From: JAMCQB01 sp947085305
GTDB lineage: Bacteria; Nitrospirota; Thermodesulfovibrionia; Thermodesulfovibrionales; UBA9159
Assembly: GCA_947085305.1 (NCBI GenBank)
Contig: CAMTVV010000115.1
Coordinates: forward strand, 1-21,149
Direction: 5' to 3'
DNA length: 21,149 nucleotides
Notes under the pieces: model-generated
Databases searched by the model: none
Told to the model about the DNA's origin: nothing
What the model saw: the letters and a program-made list of their open reading frames with translations, nothing else
Translations under genes and position numbers: made by a program
Shown: one piece after another, positions 8,167-14,149 of the stretch
How positions within the stretch are numbered: position 1 is the stretch's first letter
Layout of the letters: each line of letters begins with the position of its first letter

Positions 8167-8192
8167 TGTCATTGCGGCTCTTGTCCGCTCAT
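8167..8192. repeat. Half copy of the TGTCATT palindromic element
   Basis: TGTCATTGCGGCTCTTGTCC followed by GCTCAT begins with the same TGTCATT end as the full element four bases downstream. It can form a short GCGG/CCGC stem. It resembles only the left hairpin half of the element, so it looks like a degenerate or partial insertion placed in tandem with the intact copy. Confidence 0.5.
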
Positions 8193-8195
8193 TAA

Positions 8196-8252
8196 TGTCA
8201 TTCTGGCTTGTCCAGAATCCTTCAGAAAGATTCCGAACAAATCGGAATGACA
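8196..8252. repeat. Two-hairpin palindromic element, copy 1 (intergenic)
   Basis: This 57-base element begins TGTC and ends GACA. Left hairpin: ATTCTGG (8200-8206), loop CTTGT, CCAGAAT (8212-8218). Right hairpin: ATTCCGA (8230-8236), loop ACAAA, TCGGAAT (8242-8248). Both stems are perfect. It lies between the convergent clpX and dciA genes. Two further copies with different stem sequences but the same plan are at 13744-13801 and 20548-20613. The ATTCC...GGAAT half-unit resembles REP and Neisseria dRS3-type units. From 8253 to about 8320 I see nothing recognisable. Confidence 0.85.
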
Positions 8253-8321
8253 ACCTGTGTGGCTTTACTTGTGAACTCCTTAGTAATAATGTCTATTCAA
8301 TTATGAGAACCTTAGTATATT

Positions 8322-8395
8322 GAGACGAGGACTCGGAGAGTGTATCTATTCCCCGTATCTCCCCTTCTCCGTTTCTCCGTGTCTCGGCCTGTGAG
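8322..8395. repeat. Iterated CGGAGA-type imperfect palindrome running into dciA 3' end
   Basis: On the plus strand GAGACGAGGACTCGGAGAG is followed, after about 20 bases, by a pyrimidine-rich arm (CTCCGTTTCTCCGTGTCTC) that is an imperfect reverse complement. On the minus strand the arm is an iteration of ACGGAGA-like heptamers. The element straddles the TAG stop (8348-8346) of the DUF721 gene and therefore encodes its last 12-15 residues. Confidence 0.6.
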
Positions 8396-8819
8396 CGAAT
8401 GATTTCTCCATGGCCCTTCTGATGCTCTCTTTCACCGGACCGTCTTCTATCTCTGAAACCGTCTCTTCTATCTGCTGCAGGGCAGCGCCGTTGCAGGAAG
8501 ATTTCTTCTGCTGCGGTGTTTCGTCTGCATCCTTTTTCCCTGTCTTTACCCTTCCGATCCGGAACCTTACCTCTTTCACTTCAAAAGGTCTCAGCTTCTT
8601 CATGAGATCGGCTTTAAAGAGACTGAGCTGCTGAAGCCAGACCGGCGAGTCAACCGCGATGAGCAGCTCGCCGTTATTAAGACCGGAAGGGAACGTGTGA
8701 AGGGACAGGGGCTCGCGAAATATCGCTGCCCACTCTTTTTTTATCCTCTCTAATCTGACCGCCTCTTCGAGCCCCAGCCCTTTGAGAAGGGGGGAAATAA
8801 GCGCGCCGACTCTTTTCAC
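8346..8819 (-). CDS. DciA-like protein (DUF721), putative replicative-helicase loader
   Basis: DUF721 proteins of the DciA group interact with the replicative helicase DnaB where DnaC/DnaI are absent. I take GTG 8819-8817 as the start (157 residues) because it overlaps the rpmB TGA (8818-8816) as GTGA. A farther ATG at 8852 would give 168 residues but would overlap rpmB by 37 bases and lacks family similarity. Conserved features seen: KRVGALISPLLKGLGL at the N-terminus, the W-(x)n-LHTFP-(x)n-GELLIAVDSPVWLQQLSLFK core, and FRIGRVK. The last third is hydrophilic and low in conservation. The final residues (HRPRHGETEKGRYGE) are encoded by an iterated purine repeat. Family assignment is fairly sure; the helicase-loading role is inherited from the family. 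Confidence 0.8.
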   Translation of the reverse strand: MKRVGALISPLLKGLGLEEAVRLERIKKEWAAIFREPLSLHTFPSGLNNGELLIAVDSPVWLQQLSLFKADLMKKLRPFEVKEVRFRIGRVKTGKKDADETPQQKKSSCNGAALQQIEETVSEIEDGPVKESIRRAMEKSFAHRPRHGETEKGRYGE

Positions 8820-9004
8820 ACCGCCTTCTTCACCAGCCCTGAGCGCAGACATCTCGTGCAGACATATTCGCTCTTGAGGCCGTTATTCACGACGATGCGC
8901 GTTCTCTGCAGGTTGGGAAGGATCACCCGTTTGCTTTTGTTGTTTGCATGACTCACGTTATTCCCTGTTACTCTTCTTTTCCCGCATACATAACAAGTAG
9001 CCAT
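8816..9004 (-). CDS. rpmB: 50S ribosomal protein L28, zinc-binding form
   Basis: Small large-subunit protein. 62 residues beginning MATCYVCGKRRVTGNNVSHA, the classic L28 opening, with RVILPNLQRTRIVV in the middle. Cys4, Cys7, Cys49 and Cys52 form two CxxC pairs, so this is the C+ (zinc-ribbon) paralogue type rather than the zinc-free C- form. A strong AGGAGGAG lies just upstream of the ATG at 9004. It is transcribed away from infB and its stop overlaps the dciA GTG by four bases, tying a ribosomal gene to a replication factor. A stable GC hairpin lies in its leader. Confidence 0.95.
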   Translation of the reverse strand: MATCYVCGKRRVTGNNVSHANNKSKRVILPNLQRTRIVVNNGLKSEYVCTRCLRSGLVKKAV

Positions 9005-9045
9005 TCTCTCCTCCTCTCATCAGTGGTTCTTCACCCTCACCCTGA

Positions 9046-9068
9046 CCCTCTCCCGTCAAGGGAGGGGG
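9046..9068. repeat. GC-rich hairpin in the rpmB-infB divergent gap
   Basis: CCCTCTCCC, loop GTCAA, GGGAGGGGG form a 9-pair stem with one G-T wobble, preceded by an iterated CACCCTCACCCTGA tract (9032-9045). It falls in the untranslated leader of rpmB (minus strand) and upstream of infB. Similar CCCCCTC/GAGGGGG hairpins recur at 20627-20687, so this is probably a dispersed repeat rather than a dedicated regulator. It has no T-run on either side. The rest of 9005-9220 must contain the divergent promoters. Confidence 0.55.
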
Positions 9069-9113
9069 AACTTTTGGGAATTCCTATCTCTGTTTTTGGG
9101 GCTCGCAGGTTCA

Positions 9114-9143
9114 TTGCATAAAAGAATGGGTTTATGATAACAT
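9114..9143 (+). promoter_or_regulatory. Candidate infB promoter
   Basis: TTGCAT (9114-9119) and TAACAT (9138-9143) are 18 bases apart, upstream of the chosen infB ATG at 9221, leaving a leader of about 70 bases. Matches are partial (TATGAT at 9133 is an alternative -10 with poor spacing), so this is only a candidate. Confidence 0.3.
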
Positions 9144-9220
9144 TTTACGATAAAGGTTACAAGGGCAGAGCGTGTCCGGATGCCTTTTCGTCCCGCTCGA
9201 AAAATGGAGGTTTTAACAGG

Positions 9221-11629
9221 ATGTCAAAACTCAGGATTTACGAACTTGCGAAGAAGCTAGGTGTCTCAAACAAAGAGGTGATGGCCGAACTGTCGAAGCT
9301 CGGCATTGCCGTGAAGACGCACTCTTCCAGCGTGGAGGGCGACATCGCGAAAAAGGTTGAGGCGCTTTTCAAGAGCAAGGAGAAACCTCAGCGGAAACCT
9401 GAACCAGGAGTTAGGCCCGAACCGAAAAAAGCCGAACCCGCCAGGAAAGAAAAGGCAGAGCCGGCCAAAATCGAGAAGCCGGAAATAAGGGCAGAGGTTA
9501 AAGAAGAAAAAAAAGAGATAAAGAAGGAAACAAGAAAAGAAGCAACAGAAAAAATAAAGGAAGAAGCAAAAGAAGAGATACGGGAAGCAAAGGAAGAAGC
9601 GCTTCCTTTTGTTGAGGAAGAGAAGGCGGCTGAAGAGCCCATCACTCCTCTTGAAGAGGCTGAGCTGAAGGTCCCTGACCGGTTCAAGAAGGATATAGAG
9701 ACAGAGAAGGTAGAAAAGTTCAAGGTAAAGCCGGCGATGCACAAGGCATTTCAGGCAGTAAGGAAGATAGAGCCGAAGAAGTTCCATGAGGTTAAGTCCT
9801 TCAAGAAGACCGGCAGGGAAAGGCCCGGGCAGAAGATTGCGGAAAAGCCCCAGCCTCCCCAGATAACCGCTCCCCGGAAAAAGACGTTAAAGCTCCACGA
9901 GGGAACGACGGTGAAGGAGTTTGCCGAATTGATCAGCGTCAAGTCCCCGGATGTGATCAAGAAGTTCATGGAGCTCGGATATATGCCTACCATTAACCAG
10001 CCCGTTGACATGGACGCTGCTCTCCTTGTGGCTGATGGTTTCGGAGTGAAACTGGAAGTGGCCGCTGCGGAAGAGGATCTGTTCCTCGAAGAGGCGGTTG
10101 AGGATGCCTCGGCTCTTGTCCCCAGACCTCCGGTGGTAACCATCATGGGACATGTTGATCATGGAAAAACATCGCTGCTTGACGCCATAAGGGAGACGAA
10201 GGTTACCGAGACAGAGGCGGGGGGGATTACCCAGCATATCGGCGCCTATAAGGTAACACTCAAAGGCAGGGATATCGTCTTCCTCGATACGCCGGGTCAT
10301 GAGGCCTTCACCTCACTAAGAGCAAGGGGCGCAAAGGTGACGGATGTTGTGGTGCTGGTGGTAGCCGCAGATGACGGGGTGATGCCGCAGACCATTGAGG
10401 CCATAGACCACGCAAAGGCAGCCAATGTGCCCATCGTGGTGGCAATAAACAAGATAGACAAACCGGAAGCGAACCCCGCCAAGGTGAAGAACGACCTTGC
10501 TGTCCACGGCATTGTTTCCGAGGAATGGGGAGGCAAAGATATTTTCGTGGAGGTTTCCGCCAAGAAGCGCATCGGGATCGAAAGCCTGCTGGAGATGATC
10601 CTTCTCCAGGCCGACATAATGGAACTTAAGGCAGATCCGCGCAGGATGTCCAGGGGAACCATCATCGAGGCGAGGCTTGACAGGGGAAGAGGCCCGGTGG
10701 CAACCGTTCTTGTGCAGAACGGGACTCTTAAGGTGGGCGATCTTTTCCTCTCCGGGACCAATTTCGGAAAAGTCAGGGCCCTCATGGACGACACCGGCAA
10801 GCGCATTTACGAGGCGGTTCCGTCCACGCCTGTTGAGGTCATCGGTTTTTCTGATGTCCCCACCGCAGGCGATATATTCATTGTAGTGGATGATGAGAAG
10901 AAGGCCAGGCAGATCGCCATGGCCCGGCAGCAAAAGCAGAGGCTTGCGGAGATGGCCAGAGCGAGAAAGCTGACCCTGGATGACGTCTATGCAAAGATCA
11001 AGGAAGGGGAGATACGGGAACTCAATATCATTATCAAGGGTGATGTTCAGGGCTCCGTGGAGGCATTGAAGGAAGCCTTTGAACAGATCGCCCATCCTGC
11101 GGTGAAGGTGAAGGTGATCCACGCATCCGTGGGCGGCATCAACGAGTCTGACGTGATGCTTGCCGCTGCTTCCAATGCGATCATCATAGGCTTCAATGTC
11201 AGGCCCGAAGCAAAGGCCCATCAGGTCGCGGACAAGGAAGGCGTCGACATACGGCATTATAATATCATCTATGAGGCAATCGAGGATATCAGAAAGGCCC
11301 TGGAAGGGCTTCTGGAGCCGACACTCAGGGAAAAGATACTTGGCAGGGCTGAGGTGAGACAGACATACCAGGTGTCGCGGCTCGGCACCATCGCCGGCTG
11401 CCATGTGCTGGACGGCATCATGAGCCGTGCCTGCGAGGGAATAAGGCTCATCAGGGATAACATCGTTGTCTATAACGGCAAGCTCTCTTCCCTGAAGAGA
11501 TTCAAGGAGGATGTGAGAGAGGTCCAGTCGGGATACGAATGCGGTATTATGATAGAGAACTATAATGATCTGAAGCTTGGCGACATCCTCGAAAACTATA
11601 TCATAGAAAAGATAGCCGCTAAACTTTAA
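9221..11629 (+). CDS. infB: Translation initiation factor IF-2
   Basis: GTPase that delivers fMet-tRNA to the 30S subunit. I choose ATG 9221 (802 residues) over an in-frame ATG at 9134 because MSKLRIYELAKKLGVSNKEV is the canonical IF2 N-terminus and GGAGG lies at 9206-9210; the 29 residues added by the earlier ATG look non-conserved. Layout: IF2_N domain 1-50; a long Lys/Glu/Pro linker at about 52-215; a second IF2_N-like segment at about 220-280; G domain with G1 GHVDHGKT (310-317), G2 GGITQHIGA, G3 DTPGH (356-360), G4 NKID (410-413) and G5 SAK; then domains II-IV ending in the C-terminal initiator-tRNA-binding region. The linker is A-rich at DNA level (long aag/gaa runs). It heads the infB-rbfA-nrnA-truB cluster, the usual order minus nusA. 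Confidence 0.97.
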   Translation: MSKLRIYELAKKLGVSNKEVMAELSKLGIAVKTHSSSVEGDIAKKVEALFKSKEKPQRKPEPGVRPEPKKAEPARKEKAEPAKIEKPEIRAEVKEEKKEIKKETRKEATEKIKEEAKEEIREAKEEALPFVEEEKAAEEPITPLEEAELKVPDRFKKDIETEKVEKFKVKPAMHKAFQAVRKIEPKKFHEVKSFKKTGRERPGQKIAEKPQPPQITAPRKKTLKLHEGTTVKEFAELISVKSPDVIKKFMELGYMPTINQPVDMDAALLVADGFGVKLEVAAAEEDLFLEEAVEDASALVPRPPVVTIMGHVDHGKTSLLDAIRETKVTETEAGGITQHIGAYKVTLKGRDIVFLDTPGHEAFTSLRARGAKVTDVVVLVVAADDGVMPQTIEAIDHAKAANVPIVVAINKIDKPEANPAKVKNDLAVHGIVSEEWGGKDIFVEVSAKKRIGIESLLEMILLQADIMELKADPRRMSRGTIIEARLDRGRGPVATVLVQNGTLKVGDLFLSGTNFGKVRALMDDTGKRIYEAVPSTPVEVIGFSDVPTAGDIFIVVDDEKKARQIAMARQQKQRLAEMARARKLTLDDVYAKIKEGEIRELNIIIKGDVQGSVEALKEAFEQIAHPAVKVKVIHASVGGINESDVMLAAASNAIIIGFNVRPEAKAHQVADKEGVDIRHYNIIYEAIEDIRKALEGLLEPTLREKILGRAEVRQTYQVSRLGTIAGCHVLDGIMSRACEGIRLIRDNIVVYNGKLSSLKRFKEDVREVQSGYECGIMIENYNDLKLGDILENYIIEKIAAKL

Positions 11630-11631
11630 AC

Positions 11632-11747
11632 CGTAAAGCGTTATCCGTTATGCGTGACGGGAGAATGAGCATTACTTGACCAACTCTCCTGGTCGAAGCT
11701 TTAATCCCAAATCTCCACCCATAACGCATTACGCGTAACGCATTACG
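11632..11747. repeat. Large imperfect palindrome of iterated GCGTTA units between infB and rbfA
   Basis: The left arm 11632-11661 and the reverse complement of the right arm 11718-11747 match at 24 of 30 positions, around a 56-base loop. The right arm is an internal tandem: ATAACGCATTACGC followed by GTAACGCATTACG. The loop contains its own small GACCA...TGGTC hairpin (about 11678-11694). The right arm ends immediately before the AAAGGA Shine-Dalgarno of rbfA (11748-11753), so the folded arm could influence rbfA initiation. No T-run follows, so termination is not indicated. Confidence 0.8.
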
Positions 11748-11757
11748 AAAGGACACC

Positions 11758-12105
11758 ATGCTTCCCTACAAACGTTCACAAAGAGTTGGCGATCTCCTGC
11801 GGCAGGAGCTCGCGGAGATCATCATGAGGAAGGTGAAGGACCCGCGCATCGGCTTTGTCACCGTAACCGGGGTGGACCTCACCGACGACCTCAAGATCGC
11901 CAGGGTCTATATCAGCTGCCTCAAGGAGGAAGAAAGAGAACTCACCCTTGCTATCCTTAACTCCGCAAAGAGCTTCATCCGTTCGGAAGTCGGAAAGCGG
12001 GTCAGGCTGAAAGCGCTCCCCTCCCTTGAATTCAGGATCGATGAGTCCCTGGGATACGGGGACAGGATTGATAAACTGCTGAAAGAGATAAAGGGAAACT
12101 CCTGA
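11758..12105 (+). CDS. rbfA: 30S ribosome-binding factor A
   Basis: Assists late 16S rRNA maturation and 30S assembly, important in the cold. 115 residues with the single KH-like fold: start LPYKRSQRVGDLLRQELAEI, the central signature VKDPRIGFVTVTGVDLTDDL, then ARVYIS and the C-terminal LEFRIDESLGYGDRIDKLL. Length is typical. The ATG at 11758 is preceded by AAAGGA with a tight spacing of four bases. Its TGA is separated by one base from the GTG of nrnA, implying coupled translation. Confidence 0.96.
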   Translation: MLPYKRSQRVGDLLRQELAEIIMRKVKDPRIGFVTVTGVDLTDDLKIARVYISCLKEEERELTLAILNSAKSFIRSEVGKRVRLKALPSLEFRIDESLGYGDRIDKLLKEIKGNS

Positions 12106-12106
12106 C

Positions 12107-13063
12107 GTGCATATCCCGGAAGAGCTCATACAGTTCATGACTCGCGAAAAGAAATTTTTTATTGCGACACATATAAACCCTGAGGGCGATGCCCTTGGTT
12201 CTGCCCTTGCCCTTTCCATGGCCCTGGAATCCATGGGGAAGGAGACCGTTGTCTATGACAGGGACCCCGTTCCCCAGCTCTACCGGTTTCTGCCGGGCCA
12301 TGAACGGTTCACCAGTTCAATCTCAAAGCTCAAAGCTCAAATCTCAAATCTGATCCTGCTGGACTGCAATGAGCCCGAAAGGGCAGGCCTCGATAATGTT
12401 CCGATCCTGTATTCCGCGGTGATAGACCATCACGAGACAGAGAAGGAATTCGGTCACATCAGGTGGATAGAGCCCCATGCTGCGGCGACGGGTGTGATGG
12501 TCTACGCCCTTCTGAAAAAGCTCGGAGTGCAGATCACGAGGGATATGGCGACGAACCTCTATACGGCCATAGCCATTGATACGGGAACATTCAGGTACAG
12601 CAATGTCACCTCTGAGGTTCTCAGGGCAGCGGCAGAACTGGTGGACATGGGCGCTGATCCTGCAGCCATTGCTGCGGGGCTTTACGAAACATGGTCAAAG
12701 GGCAGGTTCATGCTGCTCATTGATGTGCTGAACACCCTGGAGATGAGCGACAGACTTGCGATCACCGTGGCAACGAAGGAGATGTTCATGAGGACCGGGA
12801 CTTCTGCCGAAGACACCGAGAATTTTTCGAACTTCCCGAGGATGATGAGGGGTATCGAGGTCGCCGCATTCTTCAGGGAGACGGAAGACGGCTGGAAGGT
12901 GAGTCTCCGTTCCAGAGGCGGCGTCAATGTCGCGCATATCGCTGAGCTGTTTCACGGCGGAGGGCACAGAAATGCAGCGGGGTACAGGACACGGAATGAT
13001 CTGGGAAAAGCAAAAGAGGAGCTAATAAATGCAGTTGCAGGCATAAATTTCTCAAAATCCTAA
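12107..13063 (+). CDS. nrnA: DHH-DHHA1 phosphoesterase, NrnA-like (nanoRNase/pAp phosphatase)
   Basis: Bifunctional oligoribonuclease and 3'-phosphoadenosine-5'-phosphate phosphatase family; Mn-dependent, cytoplasmic. 318 residues. DHH motifs: THINPEGDALGS (21-32, motif I), LLDCNE (84-89, motif II), IDHHETEKEF (106-115, motif III, DHH at 107-109) and AIDTGTFRYS (156-165, motif IV). The DHHA1 half ends with HGGGHRNAAGYR (GGGH at 284-287). Start GTG at 12107 lies one base after the rbfA stop; the rbfA-nrnA-truB order is widespread. Residues 70-82 (SSISKLKAQISNL) are encoded by an iterated TCAAAGC/TCAAATC tract, and the C-terminal NFSKS by a second AT-rich iteration that continues past the stop. 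Both look like repeat-derived coding sequence. Exact substrate preference cannot be read from sequence. Confidence 0.92.
   Translation: MHIPEELIQFMTREKKFFIATHINPEGDALGSALALSMALESMGKETVVYDRDPVPQLYRFLPGHERFTSSISKLKAQISNLILLDCNEPERAGLDNVPILYSAVIDHHETEKEFGHIRWIEPHAAATGVMVYALLKKLGVQITRDMATNLYTAIAIDTGTFRYSNVTSEVLRAAAELVDMGADPAAIAAGLYETWSKGRFMLLIDVLNTLEMSDRLAITVATKEMFMRTGTSAEDTENFSNFPRMMRGIEVAAFFRETEDGWKVSLRSRGGVNVAHIAELFHGGGHRNAAGYRTRNDLGKAKEELINAVAGINFSKS
12316..12352. repeat. Iterated TCAAAGC/TCAAATC tract inside nrnA
   Basis: Within nrnA the DNA reads TTCAATCTCAAAGCTCAAAG and continues CTCAAATCTCAAATCTG: five imperfect repeats of a seven-base TCAAAKC unit, AT-rich relative to the surrounding gene. 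It encodes residues 70-82, immediately before beta-strand motif II. It is not clearly palindromic. Confidence 0.55.
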
Positions 13064-13088
13064 TTTCTAAATCCTAAAACCCGAACGA
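13045..13088. repeat. Iterated AT-rich tract across the nrnA stop and the nrnA-truB gap
   Basis: AAATTTCTCAAAATCCTAAT continues TTCTAAATCCTAAAACCC, an iteration of an AATCCTAA/TTTCTAA unit. It encodes the last residues of NrnA, supplies its TAA (13061-13063) and fills the gap before truB. The space where the truB Shine-Dalgarno would normally be has no GGAG-like sequence. Confidence 0.5.
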
Positions 13089-13095
13089 ATTCTTA

Positions 13096-14037
13096 ATGAA
13101 TTGTGTCATTAATCTCAACAAGCCGAAGGGCATAACCTCACATCAGGCAGTAGAAAATGTCAGAAGGATATCGGGGATCAAAAAGGCCGGTCACGCAGGG
13201 ACTCTTGATCCCCTTGCCACCGGCGTTCTCCTTGTCTGCACGGGCGAGGCCACAAAGATAACGCGGTTCCTTTCAGACCTTGACAAGGAATACATTGCTG
13301 TGGTGAAGCTGGGGGAGAAGACAGACACGTACGACGCCGAGGGTGAAGTAACAGAGAAAAGCGAAGGTTTCTCCTTAAGAAGAGAGGATGTCGAGAGAAT
13401 CCTGCCGGAATTCACGGGGACCATTGAACAGCTCCCTCCCATGTATTCAGCGGTGAAGCTGGGAGGCAAGCCCTTGTACAAGCTTGCCCGGAAGGGACTG
13501 ACCGTGGAGCGGGAGAAGAGGGTGGTCACTGTCCATGATATCCGGATAACTGGTTTCGAGCTGCCTTTTGTGGCTCTGAGAGTTTCCTGTTCCAAGGGGA
13601 CATACGTCAGAGCCCTCTGCAATGACATCGGCGAGGCCCTGGGCGTTGGGGCCCATATCACCGGGCTTGTGAGGACACGGATAGGAGGCTTCAGCGTCGA
13701 GGATTCCGTAGCCCTTGATGAGCTGGAAAATCTGCTCCGAAAATGTCATGCCGAACTTGTTTCGGCATCCCTTGAGACTCTGAAACGAGTTCAGGGTGAC
13801 ATTAAAGGAGTTCTACCGTCAATACATAGCATCGGTTCTGCCCTAAGACATCTCGGTGAACTCAGATTGACAGAGGGAGACTTCAGCAGGGCCAGAAACG
13901 GGCTCCCCATAAGGCGCTGCGATAGCTCATTTCAGGACGGTGAATACATACTACTGAAAGACCCCTCAGGCAACCTCTTTGCTATAGGGAAGGCAGCAGA
14001 CCGCAGCATAAAGATTGAAAGAATGCTCCATATTTAG
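13096..14037 (+). CDS. truB: tRNA pseudouridine-55 synthase with in-frame repeat insertion
   Basis: Converts U55 of the tRNA T-loop to pseudouridine. 313 residues. The catalytic motif GHAGTLDPLATGVL carries Asp38; other family motifs are KEYIAVVKLGEKTDTYDAEG, PPMYSAVKLGGKPLYKLAR, GTYVRALCNDIGEALG and HITGLVRTRIGGFSVED. A C-terminal PUA-like part follows (about 245-313). Residues 217-236 (CHAELVSASLETLKRVQGD and Ile) are not TruB-like: they are the translation of a two-hairpin palindromic element at 13744-13801, placed in frame in the linker between the catalytic and C-terminal domains, with no stop. The ATG 13096 has no evident Shine-Dalgarno; the iterated AT tract sits there instead, so translation may depend on upstream nrnA. 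The catalytic part appears intact, so activity is expected. Confidence 0.94.
   Translation: MNCVINLNKPKGITSHQAVENVRRISGIKKAGHAGTLDPLATGVLLVCTGEATKITRFLSDLDKEYIAVVKLGEKTDTYDAEGEVTEKSEGFSLRREDVERILPEFTGTIEQLPPMYSAVKLGGKPLYKLARKGLTVEREKRVVTVHDIRITGFELPFVALRVSCSKGTYVRALCNDIGEALGVGAHITGLVRTRIGGFSVEDSVALDELENLLRKCHAELVSASLETLKRVQGDIKGVLPSIHSIGSALRHLGELRLTEGDFSRARNGLPIRRCDSSFQDGEYILLKDPSGNLFAIGKAADRSIKIERMLHI
13744..13801. repeat. Two-hairpin palindromic element, copy 2 (inside truB)
   Basis: 58 bases from TGTC to GACA. Left hairpin: ATGCCGAA (13748-13755), loop CTTGT, TTCGGCAT. Right hairpin: ACTCTGAA, loop ACGAG, TTCAGGGT (one G-T wobble). Ends, loop positions and loop sequences match copies at 8196-8252 and 20548-20613, while stem bases differ in a compensated way. 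Translated in truB frame it gives CHAELVSASLETLKRVQGD, a peptide I recall as recurrent in unrelated predicted proteins of many genomes carrying such repeats. Confidence 0.88.
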
Positions 14038-14112
14038 CGCTAACAACGGACTTATTAAAGCATTATTTTAACATTTATTTTGAACCTTATGATTTTAAAT
14101 GTAAAAAAACAC

Positions 14113-14141
14113 TTGACAAGTTTATTATTTTCTGGTATTCA
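14113..14141 (+). promoter_or_regulatory. Strong sigma70 promoter of the pilMNOPQ operon (probably leaderless)
   Basis: A consensus TTGACA (14113-14118) is followed after 17 bases by TATTCA (14136-14141), with a TG extended -10 at 14133-14134. The whole truB-pilM gap (14038-14149) is markedly AT-rich, with A/T runs upstream that resemble an UP element. Expected transcription start, near 14148, is within about two bases of the pilM ATG (14150), and no Shine-Dalgarno is visible. Confidence 0.75.
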
Positions 14142-14149
14142 TAAGACTG

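Noticed and set aside
8167..8252. Possible CRISPR array, because of repeated TGTCATT units
   Set aside because: Only one and a half copies, palindromic, no regular spacers and no cas genes.
8063..8323. Plus-strand ORF of 86 codons spanning the clpX end and the following gap
   Set aside because: The first part is an out-of-frame reading of clpX and the rest is the palindromic element; no Shine-Dalgarno or conserved motif.
9091..9125. Possible tRNA 3' end (GGTTCATTGC)
   Set aside because: No matching T-stem, acceptor or anticodon arms could be found around it.
9134..9220. Earlier ATG for infB adding 29 residues
   Set aside because: Residues are not IF2-like, and the ATG overlaps the candidate -10 region; ATG 9221 has a GGAGG and the canonical N-terminus.
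10316..11404. Long open frame (362 codons) on the minus strand opposite infB
   Set aside because: It is antisense to the conserved G-domain and domain II of IF-2, has no ribosome-binding site or recognisable protein motif, and is the usual shadow of a GC-leaning codon pattern.
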